Below, in pieces: positions 1 to 7,631 of a stretch of DNA of 34,038 nt. A program made the translations under genes and the position numbers. Source of the stretch: Pseudoalteromonas holothuriae (lineage in GTDB: Bacteria; Pseudomonadota; Gammaproteobacteria; Enterobacterales; Alteromonadaceae). The stretch covers positions 32,336-66,373 of the forward strand of contig NZ_CAMAPC010000024.1 of assembly GCF_945859825.1 (NCBI RefSeq). Reading direction: 5' to 3'. The stretch's first letter is position 1. Every line of letters starts with the position of its first letter. The notes beneath the pieces were generated by a model. It saw nothing but the letters and a program-made list of their open reading frames with translations. It was not told the DNA's origin and did not search any database.

Positions 1-36
1 TTTTCATTTAAATTGTTGGGTGAAATTTAAGCATAA

Positions 37-59
37 AAAAAGCCCACAAGGGGCTTTTT
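37..59 (+). terminator. Rho-independent terminator of a gene left of the window
   Basis: A 9-bp stem, AAAAAGCCC at 37-45 pairing with GGGCTTTTT at 51-59, closes a 5-nt loop, and its 3' arm is the T tract. No gene inside the window precedes it, so on the plus strand it would end a transcript entering from the left. The A tract on the other side means it could also act on minus-strand transcripts. Confidence 0.7.
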
Positions 60-281
60 AGTGTCATATCTACCGTCACCGATATGAGCAATGTAGCAAG
101 TAAAATAGTGAGTAAGTTAATGTGTTTGTATCAAGGGGCGTTGTTACAAACAGACTTAACCTTTGGCTGTTTACGTGCGCCACACGTGTGTTTCAGGGTC
201 GAGAAACAATATGAATTACTAACAAAGAGAGCTGTTAATCTCGCCTTGTTGAGATTGATTATCAGTTAGATTTGTAAAGGT

Positions 282-322
282 GTCAACACTCAAATGAGAT
301 TTATTTTCATTTGAGCTGTGAC
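282..322. repeat. Large imperfect inverted repeat upstream of the permease
   Basis: The arms 282-297 and 307-322 pair at 13 of 16 positions: GTCA with TGAC, a 3-nt mismatch, then CTCAAATGA (289-297) with TCATTTGAG (307-315), around a 9-nt centre. No T tract follows on either strand, so it does not look like a terminator. It lies about 155 bp upstream of the permease start and could be an operator or the arms of a small structured transcript. The function is inferred only from position. Confidence 0.4.
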
Positions 323-475
323 TGGCTTAGCTTGGAATGAATAGCTACTGGAGTAAGAAACCAAAACGGTCATGTTAATATTATTATTCCACTCAATGCT
401 TTTAATCTTGAATTTGCTGTGTTTTTGTTCAATGCTAACAGCGTGTTGTGCTAAAGAATAATAAGAAGGGATTTT

Positions 476-1777
476 ATGCTAAGCATGTTGGGGCTTGTTG
501 GTGCTCTTGGGCTGTTAATTGTGTTGACGCTACGGGGAATGAACCTATTTCTTTGTGCGCCATTATGCGCCTTGTTGGTTGCATTAAGTAGTAGTATCAC
601 TGTGTTTCCCTCTGGTTCTGAGGTGGACTTTATTAGCAGTTACATGAGCGGCTTTAGTGGCTTTATTCAGGCTTGGTTTTTTATGTTTTTGCTTGGTTCT
701 TTATTTGGTAAATTTATGGAAGACACAGGCTCCGCTGATGCGATTGCGCATTATATTGTTGGCAAGCTGGGTATAAAATATGCGGTACTAGCGGTCGTTT
801 TGGCTTGTGCATTACTCACCTATGGCGGGGTGAGTGTATTTATTGTGGCATTTTCCGTTTACCCCATGGCATTGAGTTTATTTAAAGATGCTAACTTGCC
901 AAGACGTTTTATTCCTGCCACGTTAGCTTTTGGTTCGGTCACTTTTACTATGACTTCAGCCGGCTCTCCCGAAATCCAAAACTGGATACCGATTAAATAT
1001 TTAGGTACATCCCCTTATGCGGCTTGGCAAGAAAGTTTGGTTGTGGCGGTATTTATGGCTTTATTCGGTTATTTTTTATTGATGAAGATGATTAAAAAAG
1101 CACAGCAAAATGGTGAGGTATTTGAAGTTCGTGCTGACGACCCTGAAGAATTTAAGCGACATCTGCCACACCCAGTTACAGGTCTAATTCCTTTACTTGT
1201 GGTGCTGGCGTTATCATTTACTTTGCACGAAACGCTACAGCAAAGCGCATTAATTGTGGCGTTACTGGGTGGGGTATTGAGTATTTTGGTTTGTAACTTT
1301 AAGCATTTTGTTAATTTGCAGCAGGCGATTAACTTGGGCACCACAGGTGCTTTAATCGCGATTGGTAATACGGCTGTAGTGGTTGGATTTGGTGCAGTGG
1401 CTAAAGTGACGCCTGCATTTCAAGAAGCGGTGGCTTTAATGACGCAGATCCCGGGTAATGAATTGCTAGGTGCGGCTATCGCAGTCAGTGTAATAGCAGG
1501 ATTAACTGGGTCAGCTTCGGGTGGGCAAGCGATTGCTTTGCCACTTGTTGCGCCGCATTATATTGATTTAGGTGTCAATAATAGTGAATTGCATCGAGTG
1601 GTTGCAATAAGCTCAGGTGCAATAGATACTTTACCGCATAATGGCTATGTAGTGACGACAGTACGAGCGATTTGTAAAGAAACTCATCAGGCGGCGTATT
1701 GGCCGCTCGCGATGTTGACTATTGTGGTGCCACTTTTAGGGTTGGGGCTGATATTAGGCTTGTTTATTCTATTTTAG
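476..1777 (+). CDS. GntP-family permease (organic acid / sugar acid:H+ symporter)
   Basis: This is a 433-residue, very hydrophobic inner-membrane protein with about 12 predicted membrane segments from the first residues to the C-terminal end, and no signal peptide. Length, hydrophobic pattern and the late glycine/serine-rich stretch GLTGSASGGQAIALP followed by a segment with SSGAIDTLPHNG are typical of the GntP family, which imports gluconate, hydroxybutyrate or similar carboxylates with protons. The substrate cannot be read from the sequence, and no catabolic gene lies beside it to suggest one. The ATG at 476 is supported by a purine-rich AAGAAGGGA seven bases upstream. It is a single-gene unit, with a hairpin after its stop and a separate promoter for the next gene. 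I am confident in the family, not in the substrate. Confidence 0.8.
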   Translation: MLSMLGLVGALGLLIVLTLRGMNLFLCAPLCALLVALSSSITVFPSGSEVDFISSYMSGFSGFIQAWFFMFLLGSLFGKFMEDTGSADAIAHYIVGKLGIKYAVLAVVLACALLTYGGVSVFIVAFSVYPMALSLFKDANLPRRFIPATLAFGSVTFTMTSAGSPEIQNWIPIKYLGTSPYAAWQESLVVAVFMALFGYFLLMKMIKKAQQNGEVFEVRADDPEEFKRHLPHPVTGLIPLLVVLALSFTLHETLQQSALIVALLGGVLSILVCNFKHFVNLQQAINLGTTGALIAIGNTAVVVGFGAVAKVTPAFQEAVALMTQIPGNELLGAAIAVSVIAGLTGSASGGQAIALPLVAPHYIDLGVNNSELHRVVAISSGAIDTLPHNGYVVTTVRAICKETHQAAYWPLAMLTIVVPLLGLGLILGLFILF

Positions 1778-1796
1778 AGGATATGTGAGTAGTCAC

Positions 1797-1827
1797 TAAG
1801 GCACTTTTATTTAGTAATAGTGCCTTA
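1797..1827 (+). terminator. Hairpin after the permease gene
   Basis: A 9-bp perfect stem (TAAGGCACT at 1797-1805 with AGTGCCTTA at 1819-1827) starts 20 nt after the permease stop. The tail is TTAC rather than a full T run, so termination would be weak. Its right arm overlaps the left edge of the dispersed repeat. Confidence 0.45.
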
Positions 1828-1901
1828 TTACAAGTGATTCTAATTTTATTAAATCATTTATCTGTTGCAATATTTGGTCATTTATTTAATGCAACTGGTA
1901 T
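1821..1901 (+). repeat. Dispersed intergenic repeat, copy 1 (longer form)
   Basis: The core 1867-1901 matches 19197-19231 at 33 of 35 bases. The similarity resumes further left, where 1821-1839 resembles 19169-19188 with one indel. Copy 1 has about 18 extra bases between the two matching blocks. Its left end, TTCTAATTTTATTAAATCA, and the reverse complement of its right end share the string ATTAAAT and several other positions, so the longer copy has weak terminal inverted repeats, as in small non-coding mobile elements. It ends about 172 bp before fusA2. Confidence 0.65.
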
Positions 1902-2027
1902 TCTTGGTTCTTTTTCAGTTGCGGAGCCATTTCGCTCGTATTTTAATGTGTATTGATGACAAAAAGCACTTTTTCACAAATTGACTGCATTTTAAGCGAT
2001 ATGAAGGATGATGTTCGTTATAAGAGG

Positions 2028-2043
2028 TGATATACTCCCGCCG
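2028..2043 (+). promoter_or_regulatory. Candidate extended -10 promoter of fusA2
   Basis: TGATATACT at 2028-2036 is an extended -10 element (TG, one base, then TATACT), followed by the GC-rich stretch CCCGCCG at 2037-2043. No good -35 box lies 16-18 bp upstream, which fits an extended -10 promoter. A GC-rich discriminator is usual for translation genes under stringent control. The inferred leader would be about 30 nt. Confidence 0.5.
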
Positions 2044-2073
2044 AATAATTTTCCTACTTTATAGAGCAAAACA

Positions 2074-4161
2074 ATGGCAGATTTATCGAAGTACAGAAAC
2101 ATTGGTATTTTCGCGCACGTTGATGCGGGTAAAACTACCACCACTGAGCGTATCCTAAAACTTACTGGTAAAATTCACAAAACTGGTGAAGTACACGACG
2201 GTGAGTCTACAACTGACTTCATGGACCAAGAAGCTGAGCGTGGTATTACTATCCAGTCAGCAGCTGTAACGTGTGAGTGGAAAGAACACCGCTTTAACGT
2301 TATCGACACTCCAGGACACGTTGACTTTACAGTTGAAGTATACCGTTCACTAAAAGTACTTGACGGTGGTATTGGTGTATTCTGTGGTTCTGGTGGTGTT
2401 GAGCCTCAATCAGAAACTAACTGGCGCTATGCGAATGAGTCAGAAGTTGCACGTGTTATTTTCGTAAACAAGCTAGACCGTATGGGTGCTGATTTCTATC
2501 GCGTAGTAGCTCAAGTTAAAAACGTACTTGCAGCTAACCCATTGGTAATGACGTTACCAATCGGTATCGAAGATGATTTCGTTGGTGTTGTAGACGTATT
2601 AACTAAAAAAGCATACGTTTGGGATAACACTGGTCTTCCAGAAAACTACGAAATCACAGACGTGCCTGCTGATATGGTAGACAAAGTTGAAGAGTACCAT
2701 GAGCTACTCATCGAGTCAGCGGTAGAGCAAGACGATGACTTAATGGAAGCGTACATGGAAGGTGAAGTACCTTCTTTAGAAGATATCAAGCGTTGTATCC
2801 GTAAAGGTACACGTGATCTTGCATTCTTCCCAACTTACTGTGGTTCTGCGTTCAAAAACAAAGGTGTTCAATTAGTACTTGACGCTGTTGTAGATTACTT
2901 ACCTGCGCCAACAGAAGTTGACCCTCAGCCATTAACAGACAAAGACACGGGTGAACCTACTGGTGAAGTTGCAACTGTTTCTGCTGATGAGCCTCTAAAA
3001 GCGCTAGCGTTCAAAATCATGGACGACCGTTTCGGCGCCCTTACATTCATCCGTATCTACTCTGGTCGTATGAAAAAAGGTGATACCATTCTTAACTCTG
3101 CAACAGGTAAAACTGAGCGTATTGGCCGTATGGTTGAGATGCAAGCAGATGAGCGTAACGAACTTACTGAAGCACAAGCGGGTGATATCATCGCAGTAGT
3201 AGGTATGAAGAACGTTCAAACAGGTCATACTTTATGTGATCCTAAGCATGAGTGTACACTTGAAGCGATGATCTTCCCTGAACCAGTAATCTCAATCGCG
3301 GTACAGCCTAAAGATAAAGGCGGTAACGAGAAAATGGGTATCGCTATCGGTAAAATGGTTGCAGAAGATCCATCTTTCCAAGTTGAGACTGACGAAGATT
3401 CAGGTGAAACTATCCTTAAAGGAATGGGTGAATTACACCTAGACATTAAGGTAGATATCCTTAAGCGTACTTACGGCGTAGACTTAATTGTTGGTCAACC
3501 TCAGGTTGCATACCGTGAAACTATCACTCAAGAAATTGAAGATAGCTACACGCACAAGAAGCAATCAGGTGGTTCTGGTCAGTTTGGTAAGATTGACTAC
3601 CGTATTAAGCCTGGTGAGCAAAATTCTGGTTTCACGTTCTCTTCATCAGTTGTTGGTGGTAACGTACCTAAAGAATTCTGGCCTGCAGTTGAGAAAGGCT
3701 TCAAGTCAATGATGAACGAAGGTGTTCTAGCTGGCTTCCCAGTTTTAGACGTTGAAGTTGAGTTATTCGACGGTGGCTTCCACGCAGTTGACTCATCAGC
3801 AATCGCATTCGAAATCGCGGCTAAAGGCGCTTTCCGTCAATCTATCCCTAAAGCAGGTGCACAGCTTCTTGAGCCAATCATGAAAGTAGATGTGTTCACG
3901 CCAGAGGATAACGTTGGTGATGTAATCGGTGACCTTAACCGTCGTCGTGGTATGATCAAAGACCAAGAAGCAGGCCTAACAGGCGTTCGCATCAAAGGTG
4001 ACGTGCCTCTTTCTGAGATGTTTGGTTATATCGGTCACTTACGTACAATTACTTCAGGTCGTGGTCAGTTCTCTATGGAGTTCTCACACTACGCACCATG
4101 TCCGCAAAATGTTGCTGAGACAGTAATTGCTGCAGAAAAAGAGAAAAAAGCAGCTAAATAA
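2074..4161 (+). CDS. fusA2: Elongation factor G, EF-G2-type paralogue
   Basis: This is a 695-residue translational GTPase that drives ribosomal translocation or a related ribosomal step in the cytoplasm. The G motifs are complete: AHVDAGKTTTTE from residue 14, DTPGH at 78-82 and NKLD at 132-135. Domains II-V follow, with the domain IV stretch GGSGQFGKIDYR and the C-terminal LSEMFGYIGHLRT and SGRGQFSMEF motifs. ILKLTGKIHKTGEVHDGEST near the start and a GKIDYRIKPGE domain IV match my memory of Vibrio and Pseudomonas EF-G2 rather than the str-operon EF-G1. It stands alone, not with rpsL-rpsG-tuf, so a second, canonical fusA is expected elsewhere. Codon use is strongly biased like a highly expressed gene (GGT, GAA, CGT). 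It has its own promoter and a strong terminator. Confidence 0.93.
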   Translation: MADLSKYRNIGIFAHVDAGKTTTTERILKLTGKIHKTGEVHDGESTTDFMDQEAERGITIQSAAVTCEWKEHRFNVIDTPGHVDFTVEVYRSLKVLDGGIGVFCGSGGVEPQSETNWRYANESEVARVIFVNKLDRMGADFYRVVAQVKNVLAANPLVMTLPIGIEDDFVGVVDVLTKKAYVWDNTGLPENYEITDVPADMVDKVEEYHELLIESAVEQDDDLMEAYMEGEVPSLEDIKRCIRKGTRDLAFFPTYCGSAFKNKGVQLVLDAVVDYLPAPTEVDPQPLTDKDTGEPTGEVATVSADEPLKALAFKIMDDRFGALTFIRIYSGRMKKGDTILNSATGKTERIGRMVEMQADERNELTEAQAGDIIAVVGMKNVQTGHTLCDPKHECTLEAMIFPEPVISIAVQPKDKGGNEKMGIAIGKMVAEDPSFQVETDEDSGETILKGMGELHLDIKVDILKRTYGVDLIVGQPQVAYRETITQEIEDSYTHKKQSGGSGQFGKIDYRIKPGEQNSGFTFSSSVVGGNVPKEFWPAVEKGFKSMMNEGVLAGFPVLDVEVELFDGGFHAVDSSAIAFEIAAKGAFRQSIPKAGAQLLEPIMKVDVFTPEDNVGDVIGDLNRRRGMIKDQEAGLTGVRIKGDVPLSEMFGYIGHLRTITSGRGQFSMEFSHYAPCPQNVAETVIAAEKEKKAAK

Positions 4162-4183
4162 ATTTAGTTAGTTTTTAAACTCG

Positions 4184-4215
4184 AAAAAACCGCTTGTAAA
4201 TCAAGCGGTTTTTTT
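4184..4215 (+). terminator. Rho-independent terminator of fusA2
   Basis: The 13-bp stem AAAAAACCGCTTG (4184-4196) pairs with CAAGCGGTTTTTT (4202-4214) around a 5-nt loop and runs into seven T residues. It lies 22 nt after the fusA2 stop and is a textbook terminator. Confidence 0.92.
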
Positions 4216-4328
4216 ATGCCTAATAAAAAAGTGCTGCTATGTAAGAGGGTGTAATTGATTTAGGTACTAACTGTGCTATCATTGCGTTCTGATTAATAAA
4301 ATATTTTCATCATTTGGTATGAGAATAT

Positions 4329-4333
4329 GGAGG
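4329..4333 (+). promoter_or_regulatory. Ribosome binding site choosing the GTG start at 4340
   Basis: GGAGG sits six bases before GTG 4340. It overlaps what would be codons of the longer frame from ATG 4319, which itself lacks any ribosome binding site, so the shorter product is favoured. Confidence 0.7.
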
Positions 4334-4339
4334 TATATA

Positions 4340-4735
4340 GTGAGAACCGTTGATTTATCAGTAAACTGGTTACTATATGGGTTGTACCTTTTGGGCAGCT
4401 TTGGCTTATTTGGTTTTGCTTCCATGCTAGACTCTGGCACTGTGACCATTTCAGTTATGTGTTACGCGTTAATCGGAGCTAGCATTTTTTCATTGTTATT
4501 GGCTTTACTTGATAAGCGCTTTGTACATATTGATAGGGCGGGTATTAGCTATTCACTAGGGCTGAGTACGCATTATATTGTGACCGAAGATATTGAACAG
4601 ATCCAACGTAAGCGATTTTTTATATTGACTGTGTTACTCGTTAAGAAACAATCTGGTGAAGTAAAGTCATTCTACAGTTGGAGTTTGAGCGAGGCCGGTT
4701 TTACTAAGGCTGAGCAGCTTTTAGCAAGCAAATAG
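4340..4735 (+). CDS. Small membrane protein of unknown function
   Basis: I do not recognise this protein. Two hydrophobic segments (about residues 8-28 and 36-57) are followed by a soluble C-terminal half of about 70 residues rich in beta-forming residues, ending in a short helix with SEAGFTKAEQLLASK. The layout resembles small membrane proteins with a cytosolic PH-like tail, but I see no diagnostic motif. The start is decided by the ribosome binding site: GGAGG at 4329-4333 lies six bases before GTG 4340, giving 131 residues. An upstream in-frame ATG at 4319 has no Shine-Dalgarno sequence. It is monocistronic and lies between the fusA2 terminator and a hairpin shared with convergent hemB. 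Confidence 0.7.
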   Translation: MRTVDLSVNWLLYGLYLLGSFGLFGFASMLDSGTVTISVMCYALIGASIFSLLLALLDKRFVHIDRAGISYSLGLSTHYIVTEDIEQIQRKRFFILTVLLVKKQSGEVKSFYSWSLSEAGFTKAEQLLASK

Positions 4736-4736
4736 C

Positions 4737-4762
4737 AAATGCGCCATAACGGCGCATTTTTT
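4737..4762 (+). terminator. Terminator between the small membrane protein gene and hemB
   Basis: A 9-bp stem (AAATGCGCC at 4737-4745 with GGCGCATTT at 4751-4759), a 5-nt loop and a run of T residues directly follow the plus-strand stop. Read from the minus strand, the hairpin lies just after hemB but has a poorer T run, so it mainly serves the plus-strand gene and may also help end the hemB transcript. Confidence 0.85.
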
Positions 4763-4772
4763 GATTCAATCT

Positions 4773-5783
4773 CTACTTTTCGTTAAGCCAAATTGCAGCC
4801 TGCTTTGCAAAGTAGGTTAAAATGCCATCGGCACCAGCACGTTTAAATGCTAATAGTGATTCCATAATGCAGGGCTTTTCAGCAAGCCAGCCATTGTCTA
4901 TCGCTGCTCGATGCATAGCATACTCACCGCTGACTTGATAAGCAAAAGTAGGCACTTGGAATTCGTCTTTGACGCGGCGCACAATATCAAGATATGGCAT
5001 ACCTGGTTTTACCATCACCATATCAGCACCTTCTTGTAAATCTAATGCAACTTCTCGCAATGCTTCATCAGAGTTTGCAGGGTCCATTTGATAGGTTTTT
5101 TTATCCGCCCCTTTTAAATTACTAGCTGAGCCAACTGCATCGCGAAATGGTCCGTAGTAGCTAGATGCATACTTGGCGGAATAAGCCATGATGCGAGTGT
5201 GGATATGCCCCTGTGCTTCCAATGCTTCACGTATTGCGCCAATGCGACCATCCATCATATCTGAAGGGGCTACGATATCGGCTCCAGCGTCAGCATGAGA
5301 GAGAGCCTGCTTGATTAGCACTTCAGTTGTGACGTCGTTTATTACGTAGCCGTCATCGTCAATTATGCCATCTTGGCCATGAACTGTGAACGGGTCCAGT
5401 GCAACATCAGTGATCACACCAAGTTGTGGGTAGGTTGTTTTTAACGCCTTCACAGTGCGCTGTGCAAGCCCTTCTGGATTATATGCCTCTTCTGCATTGA
5501 GCGACTTTTTATCTGTAGGAGTAACAGGGAATATTGCAATAGCAGGCACACCCAAGGCAACGAGATCTGCAGCTTCCTCTAGTAATAAATCGATAGATAG
5601 GCGCTCAATGCCAGGCATTGATTCAATGGCTTCACGTCGGTTTTTACCCTCTAATACAAAGACAGGAAAGATGAGATCGTTAACCGTTAACTGATTCTCG
5701 CTCATTAAACGTCTTGAAAAGTCATTACGACGCATGCGACGCATCCGCGTGTATGGAAATAAATCTAATCCTGATTGAGCCAC
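4773..5783 (-). CDS. hemB: Delta-aminolevulinic acid dehydratase (porphobilinogen synthase)
   Basis: HemB condenses two 5-aminolevulinate molecules to porphobilinogen, the second committed step of haem synthesis, in the cytosol. The 336-residue protein carries the two active-site lysines, K204 in YSAKYASSYYG and K259 in MVMVKPGMPY, plus APSDMMDGR at 172-180. The region that binds catalytic zinc through three cysteines in other HemB proteins reads DVALDPFTVHGQDG (126-139) with no cysteine, as in the magnesium-type enzyme of Pseudomonas aeruginosa. The start is GTG (5781-5783) with AGGAGA five bases upstream. It is the last gene of the ubi-tat block, 15 bp after the GGDEF gene. Confidence 0.96.
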   Translation of the reverse strand: MAQSGLDLFPYTRMRRMRRNDFSRRLMSENQLTVNDLIFPVFVLEGKNRREAIESMPGIERLSIDLLLEEAADLVALGVPAIAIFPVTPTDKKSLNAEEAYNPEGLAQRTVKALKTTYPQLGVITDVALDPFTVHGQDGIIDDDGYVINDVTTEVLIKQALSHADAGADIVAPSDMMDGRIGAIREALEAQGHIHTRIMAYSAKYASSYYGPFRDAVGSASNLKGADKKTYQMDPANSDEALREVALDLQEGADMVMVKPGMPYLDIVRRVKDEFQVPTFAYQVSGEYAMHRAAIDNGWLAEKPCIMESLLAFKRAGADGILTYFAKQAAIWLNEK

Positions 5784-5798
5784 AGTAATCTCCTAAAG

Positions 5799-7631
5799 TT
5801 ATTGGTAGGCAATGACGCGATTTCGTCCTTGCTGTTTGGCCTGATAGAGTGCTTTATCAGCAAAATCGGTAAAAAGAGTGGGGTTTTTACTATCGTTAGC
5901 AATAGCGCTGTATACGCCGGCACTGAGTGTCATATTGAGTTGTTGTCCATCAAAGTCGACATGTGTATTTTGTAAGCTTTGGCGGATAAGTTCAGCAATT
6001 TCTAAGGCACCGTCTAGCTGCGTATTGGGCAAAAGGAGTACAAACTCCTCTCCTCCATACCTGAACACATCGTCCGAAGGTCGTTTTAGATGTTTTTCAA
6101 TGACTCTGGCAACCGCACAAATGGCATGATCGCCTACGACATGGCCATAGTTATCATTGATTTTTTTGAAGTGGTCAATGTCTAGCATCACTACGCTAAG
6201 CATAGTTTGCTCTCTGCGTGAGCGCCTTACCTCCATCATGATACGCTTGTCAAAGTAACGACGATTTTTTACTTTGGTTAGTGCATCTTCCATATTGAGC
6301 TTTTCTAACTCACGATTCTTATCTTGTAGTTCCCTGAGTGTGACTTCAAGCTCAAAGGTACGTTCATCAATACTGTTTTCGAGTTTTTCCTGTGCTTGTG
6401 TTTGCAGGTGTAAGCGTTCTTTTAACAGCGCATCTTCAGCACGAGTTTGCGCAAGGCGTGCTTGCTGCTGTTTTATTTTACTATCACGCTGCTGAATATA
6501 TTGTCGTGCTAATGTGTAGCTTAAAATCATGCTGATCATTAAATAGCAAACATAGGTGAGGGGTCTATCTAACACGGCGCTTGATAGTAGACCAAATTCA
6601 AAAGCACTTTGATAGCTTAGGACCAATACGAGCAAGGAAAACATCAGCAAGTAAGCTTTGTAAAATGATTGCGCGCGTTTATATGCAATTATGGCTAAAT
6701 AGACATAAGTTAAGGCCAACGTGAAGCAATATCCAAAAGCAATATACAGAGCAATATGATGTGAGAACAGAGGTATCATAGTCGCACAAATGAGGCCTGC
6801 TTTGAGCATTAAAGTTAAAATATGCTGCGTTTTGAGCGCATTTTTAGGCACTAATGTGATTTTTAATATTGGAACAAATAACCAAGTTGAAAGCACCATA
6901 AATAGGGCTTGGCCATATTGTTGAAGCCATAACCAATTACTGTAGAGATAGCGATGACTAAACCCATATAAATGTACGTTCAATAACCAAATTGCTGCAA
7001 TAGTTAAACCGCCAAAGAAAAAGTAATTTTTGCGTGTAAATGAATATAGCGTGATATTAGTAAGCATCATCGCGACAATGAAGCCCGCAAGCATACCGTA
7101 GAGAAGGTTAAATTTACTGGTATACTTTAAATATTCAATAGGGTGCCACAAACTTAAGGGCAGGTAGGCTTGCCTGTTATTCTCTACATGCAAGTAAATC
7201 ACACTATTACCATAAGGTGATAATTTAAGTGGGACAAGTTGCACCTGATGTGAAATTGGTGGTTGCACACTATTTTGGTAGTCATTTGCATATGCTACTA
7301 AAATTGAGCGATTATGCTCTGGTACAAAAGCAGTTACCTTATTAAGTTGATTATTGTTCACGCTTAATAATAATGGTAAATCTTGTTTTGACAGGTTGCT
7401 TAAAGGGACTCGAAGCCATGTGCTTGTCATTTTTTTATTAAGCGGTAAAAAGCCACTCTTAACGGGTTTCCAGCTGGGGTTGCTAGTGTGAAGCTGCTCC
7501 AATGTTTGACTATTATTTTGCGTATAAGCAAATGGCAGTGAGGCCTGTTTTTTGAAGCCTTCAGGGATCTCAAATGCTTGGGCTGATACGCTTATAAAAA
7601 ATAGGCACAATAAAAAGCAGAGTAAACGCAT
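5799..7631 (-). CDS. Membrane-bound diguanylate cyclase with 7TMR-DISM-like sensor
   Basis: This 610-residue protein has a signal peptide (1-19, ending SAQA), a periplasmic domain of about 150 residues ending before residue 175 (7TMR-DISMED2-like), about seven membrane segments (175-375), a coiled coil (378-447) and a C-terminal GGDEF domain. The active site RYGGEEF (524-530), the metal pair D484/D486 in MLDIDHF, and KINDNYGH are intact, so it should make c-di-GMP from two GTP. R517-P-S-D520 upstream of the active site matches the product-inhibition site RxxD. Its ATG shares a base with the tatD stop (TAATG), and hemB follows 15 bp later, so it is translated within the tat-hemB operon. The ligand of the sensor domain is not readable. 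The family call is firm; the link to Tat or haem is only positional. Confidence 0.9.
   Translation of the reverse strand: MRLLCFLLCLFFISVSAQAFEIPEGFKKQASLPFAYTQNNSQTLEQLHTSNPSWKPVKSGFLPLNKKMTSTWLRVPLSNLSKQDLPLLLSVNNNQLNKVTAFVPEHNRSILVAYANDYQNSVQPPISHQVQLVPLKLSPYGNSVIYLHVENNRQAYLPLSLWHPIEYLKYTSKFNLLYGMLAGFIVAMMLTNITLYSFTRKNYFFFGGLTIAAIWLLNVHLYGFSHRYLYSNWLWLQQYGQALFMVLSTWLFVPILKITLVPKNALKTQHILTLMLKAGLICATMIPLFSHHIALYIAFGYCFTLALTYVYLAIIAYKRAQSFYKAYLLMFSLLVLVLSYQSAFEFGLLSSAVLDRPLTYVCYLMISMILSYTLARQYIQQRDSKIKQQQARLAQTRAEDALLKERLHLQTQAQEKLENSIDERTFELEVTLRELQDKNRELEKLNMEDALTKVKNRRYFDKRIMMEVRRSRREQTMLSVVMLDIDHFKKINDNYGHVVGDHAICAVARVIEKHLKRPSDDVFRYGGEEFVLLLPNTQLDGALEIAELIRQSLQNTHVDFDGQQLNMTLSAGVYSAIANDSKNPTLFTDFADKALYQAKQQGRNRVIAYQ

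Larger units (their letters stand above)
1..475. other. Intergenic region before the GntP-type permease
   Basis: No convincing gene is visible. The stretch holds a terminator-like hairpin at its left edge (37-59), a 10-bp palindrome CACACGTGTG at 181-190, a large imperfect inverted repeat at 282-322, and the permease ribosome binding site just before 476. A 61-codon open frame at 84-269 has no ribosome binding site, a mixed composition and no recognisable domain, so I do not call it a gene. Confidence 0.6.

Noticed and set aside
181..190. 10-bp palindrome CACACGTGTG as an operator
   Set aside because: It is too short to be meaningful alone and is almost 300 bp from the next start codon.
84..269. 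61-codon open frame in the left intergenic region
   Set aside because: It has no ribosome binding site, no recognisable domain and no protein-like composition. It spans a palindrome and stop-poor DNA, so it is most likely chance.
3004..3712. Open frames antisense or out of frame within the EF-G2 gene
   Set aside because: The biased codon use of the real gene leaves other frames open. They have no start signals and low-complexity products.
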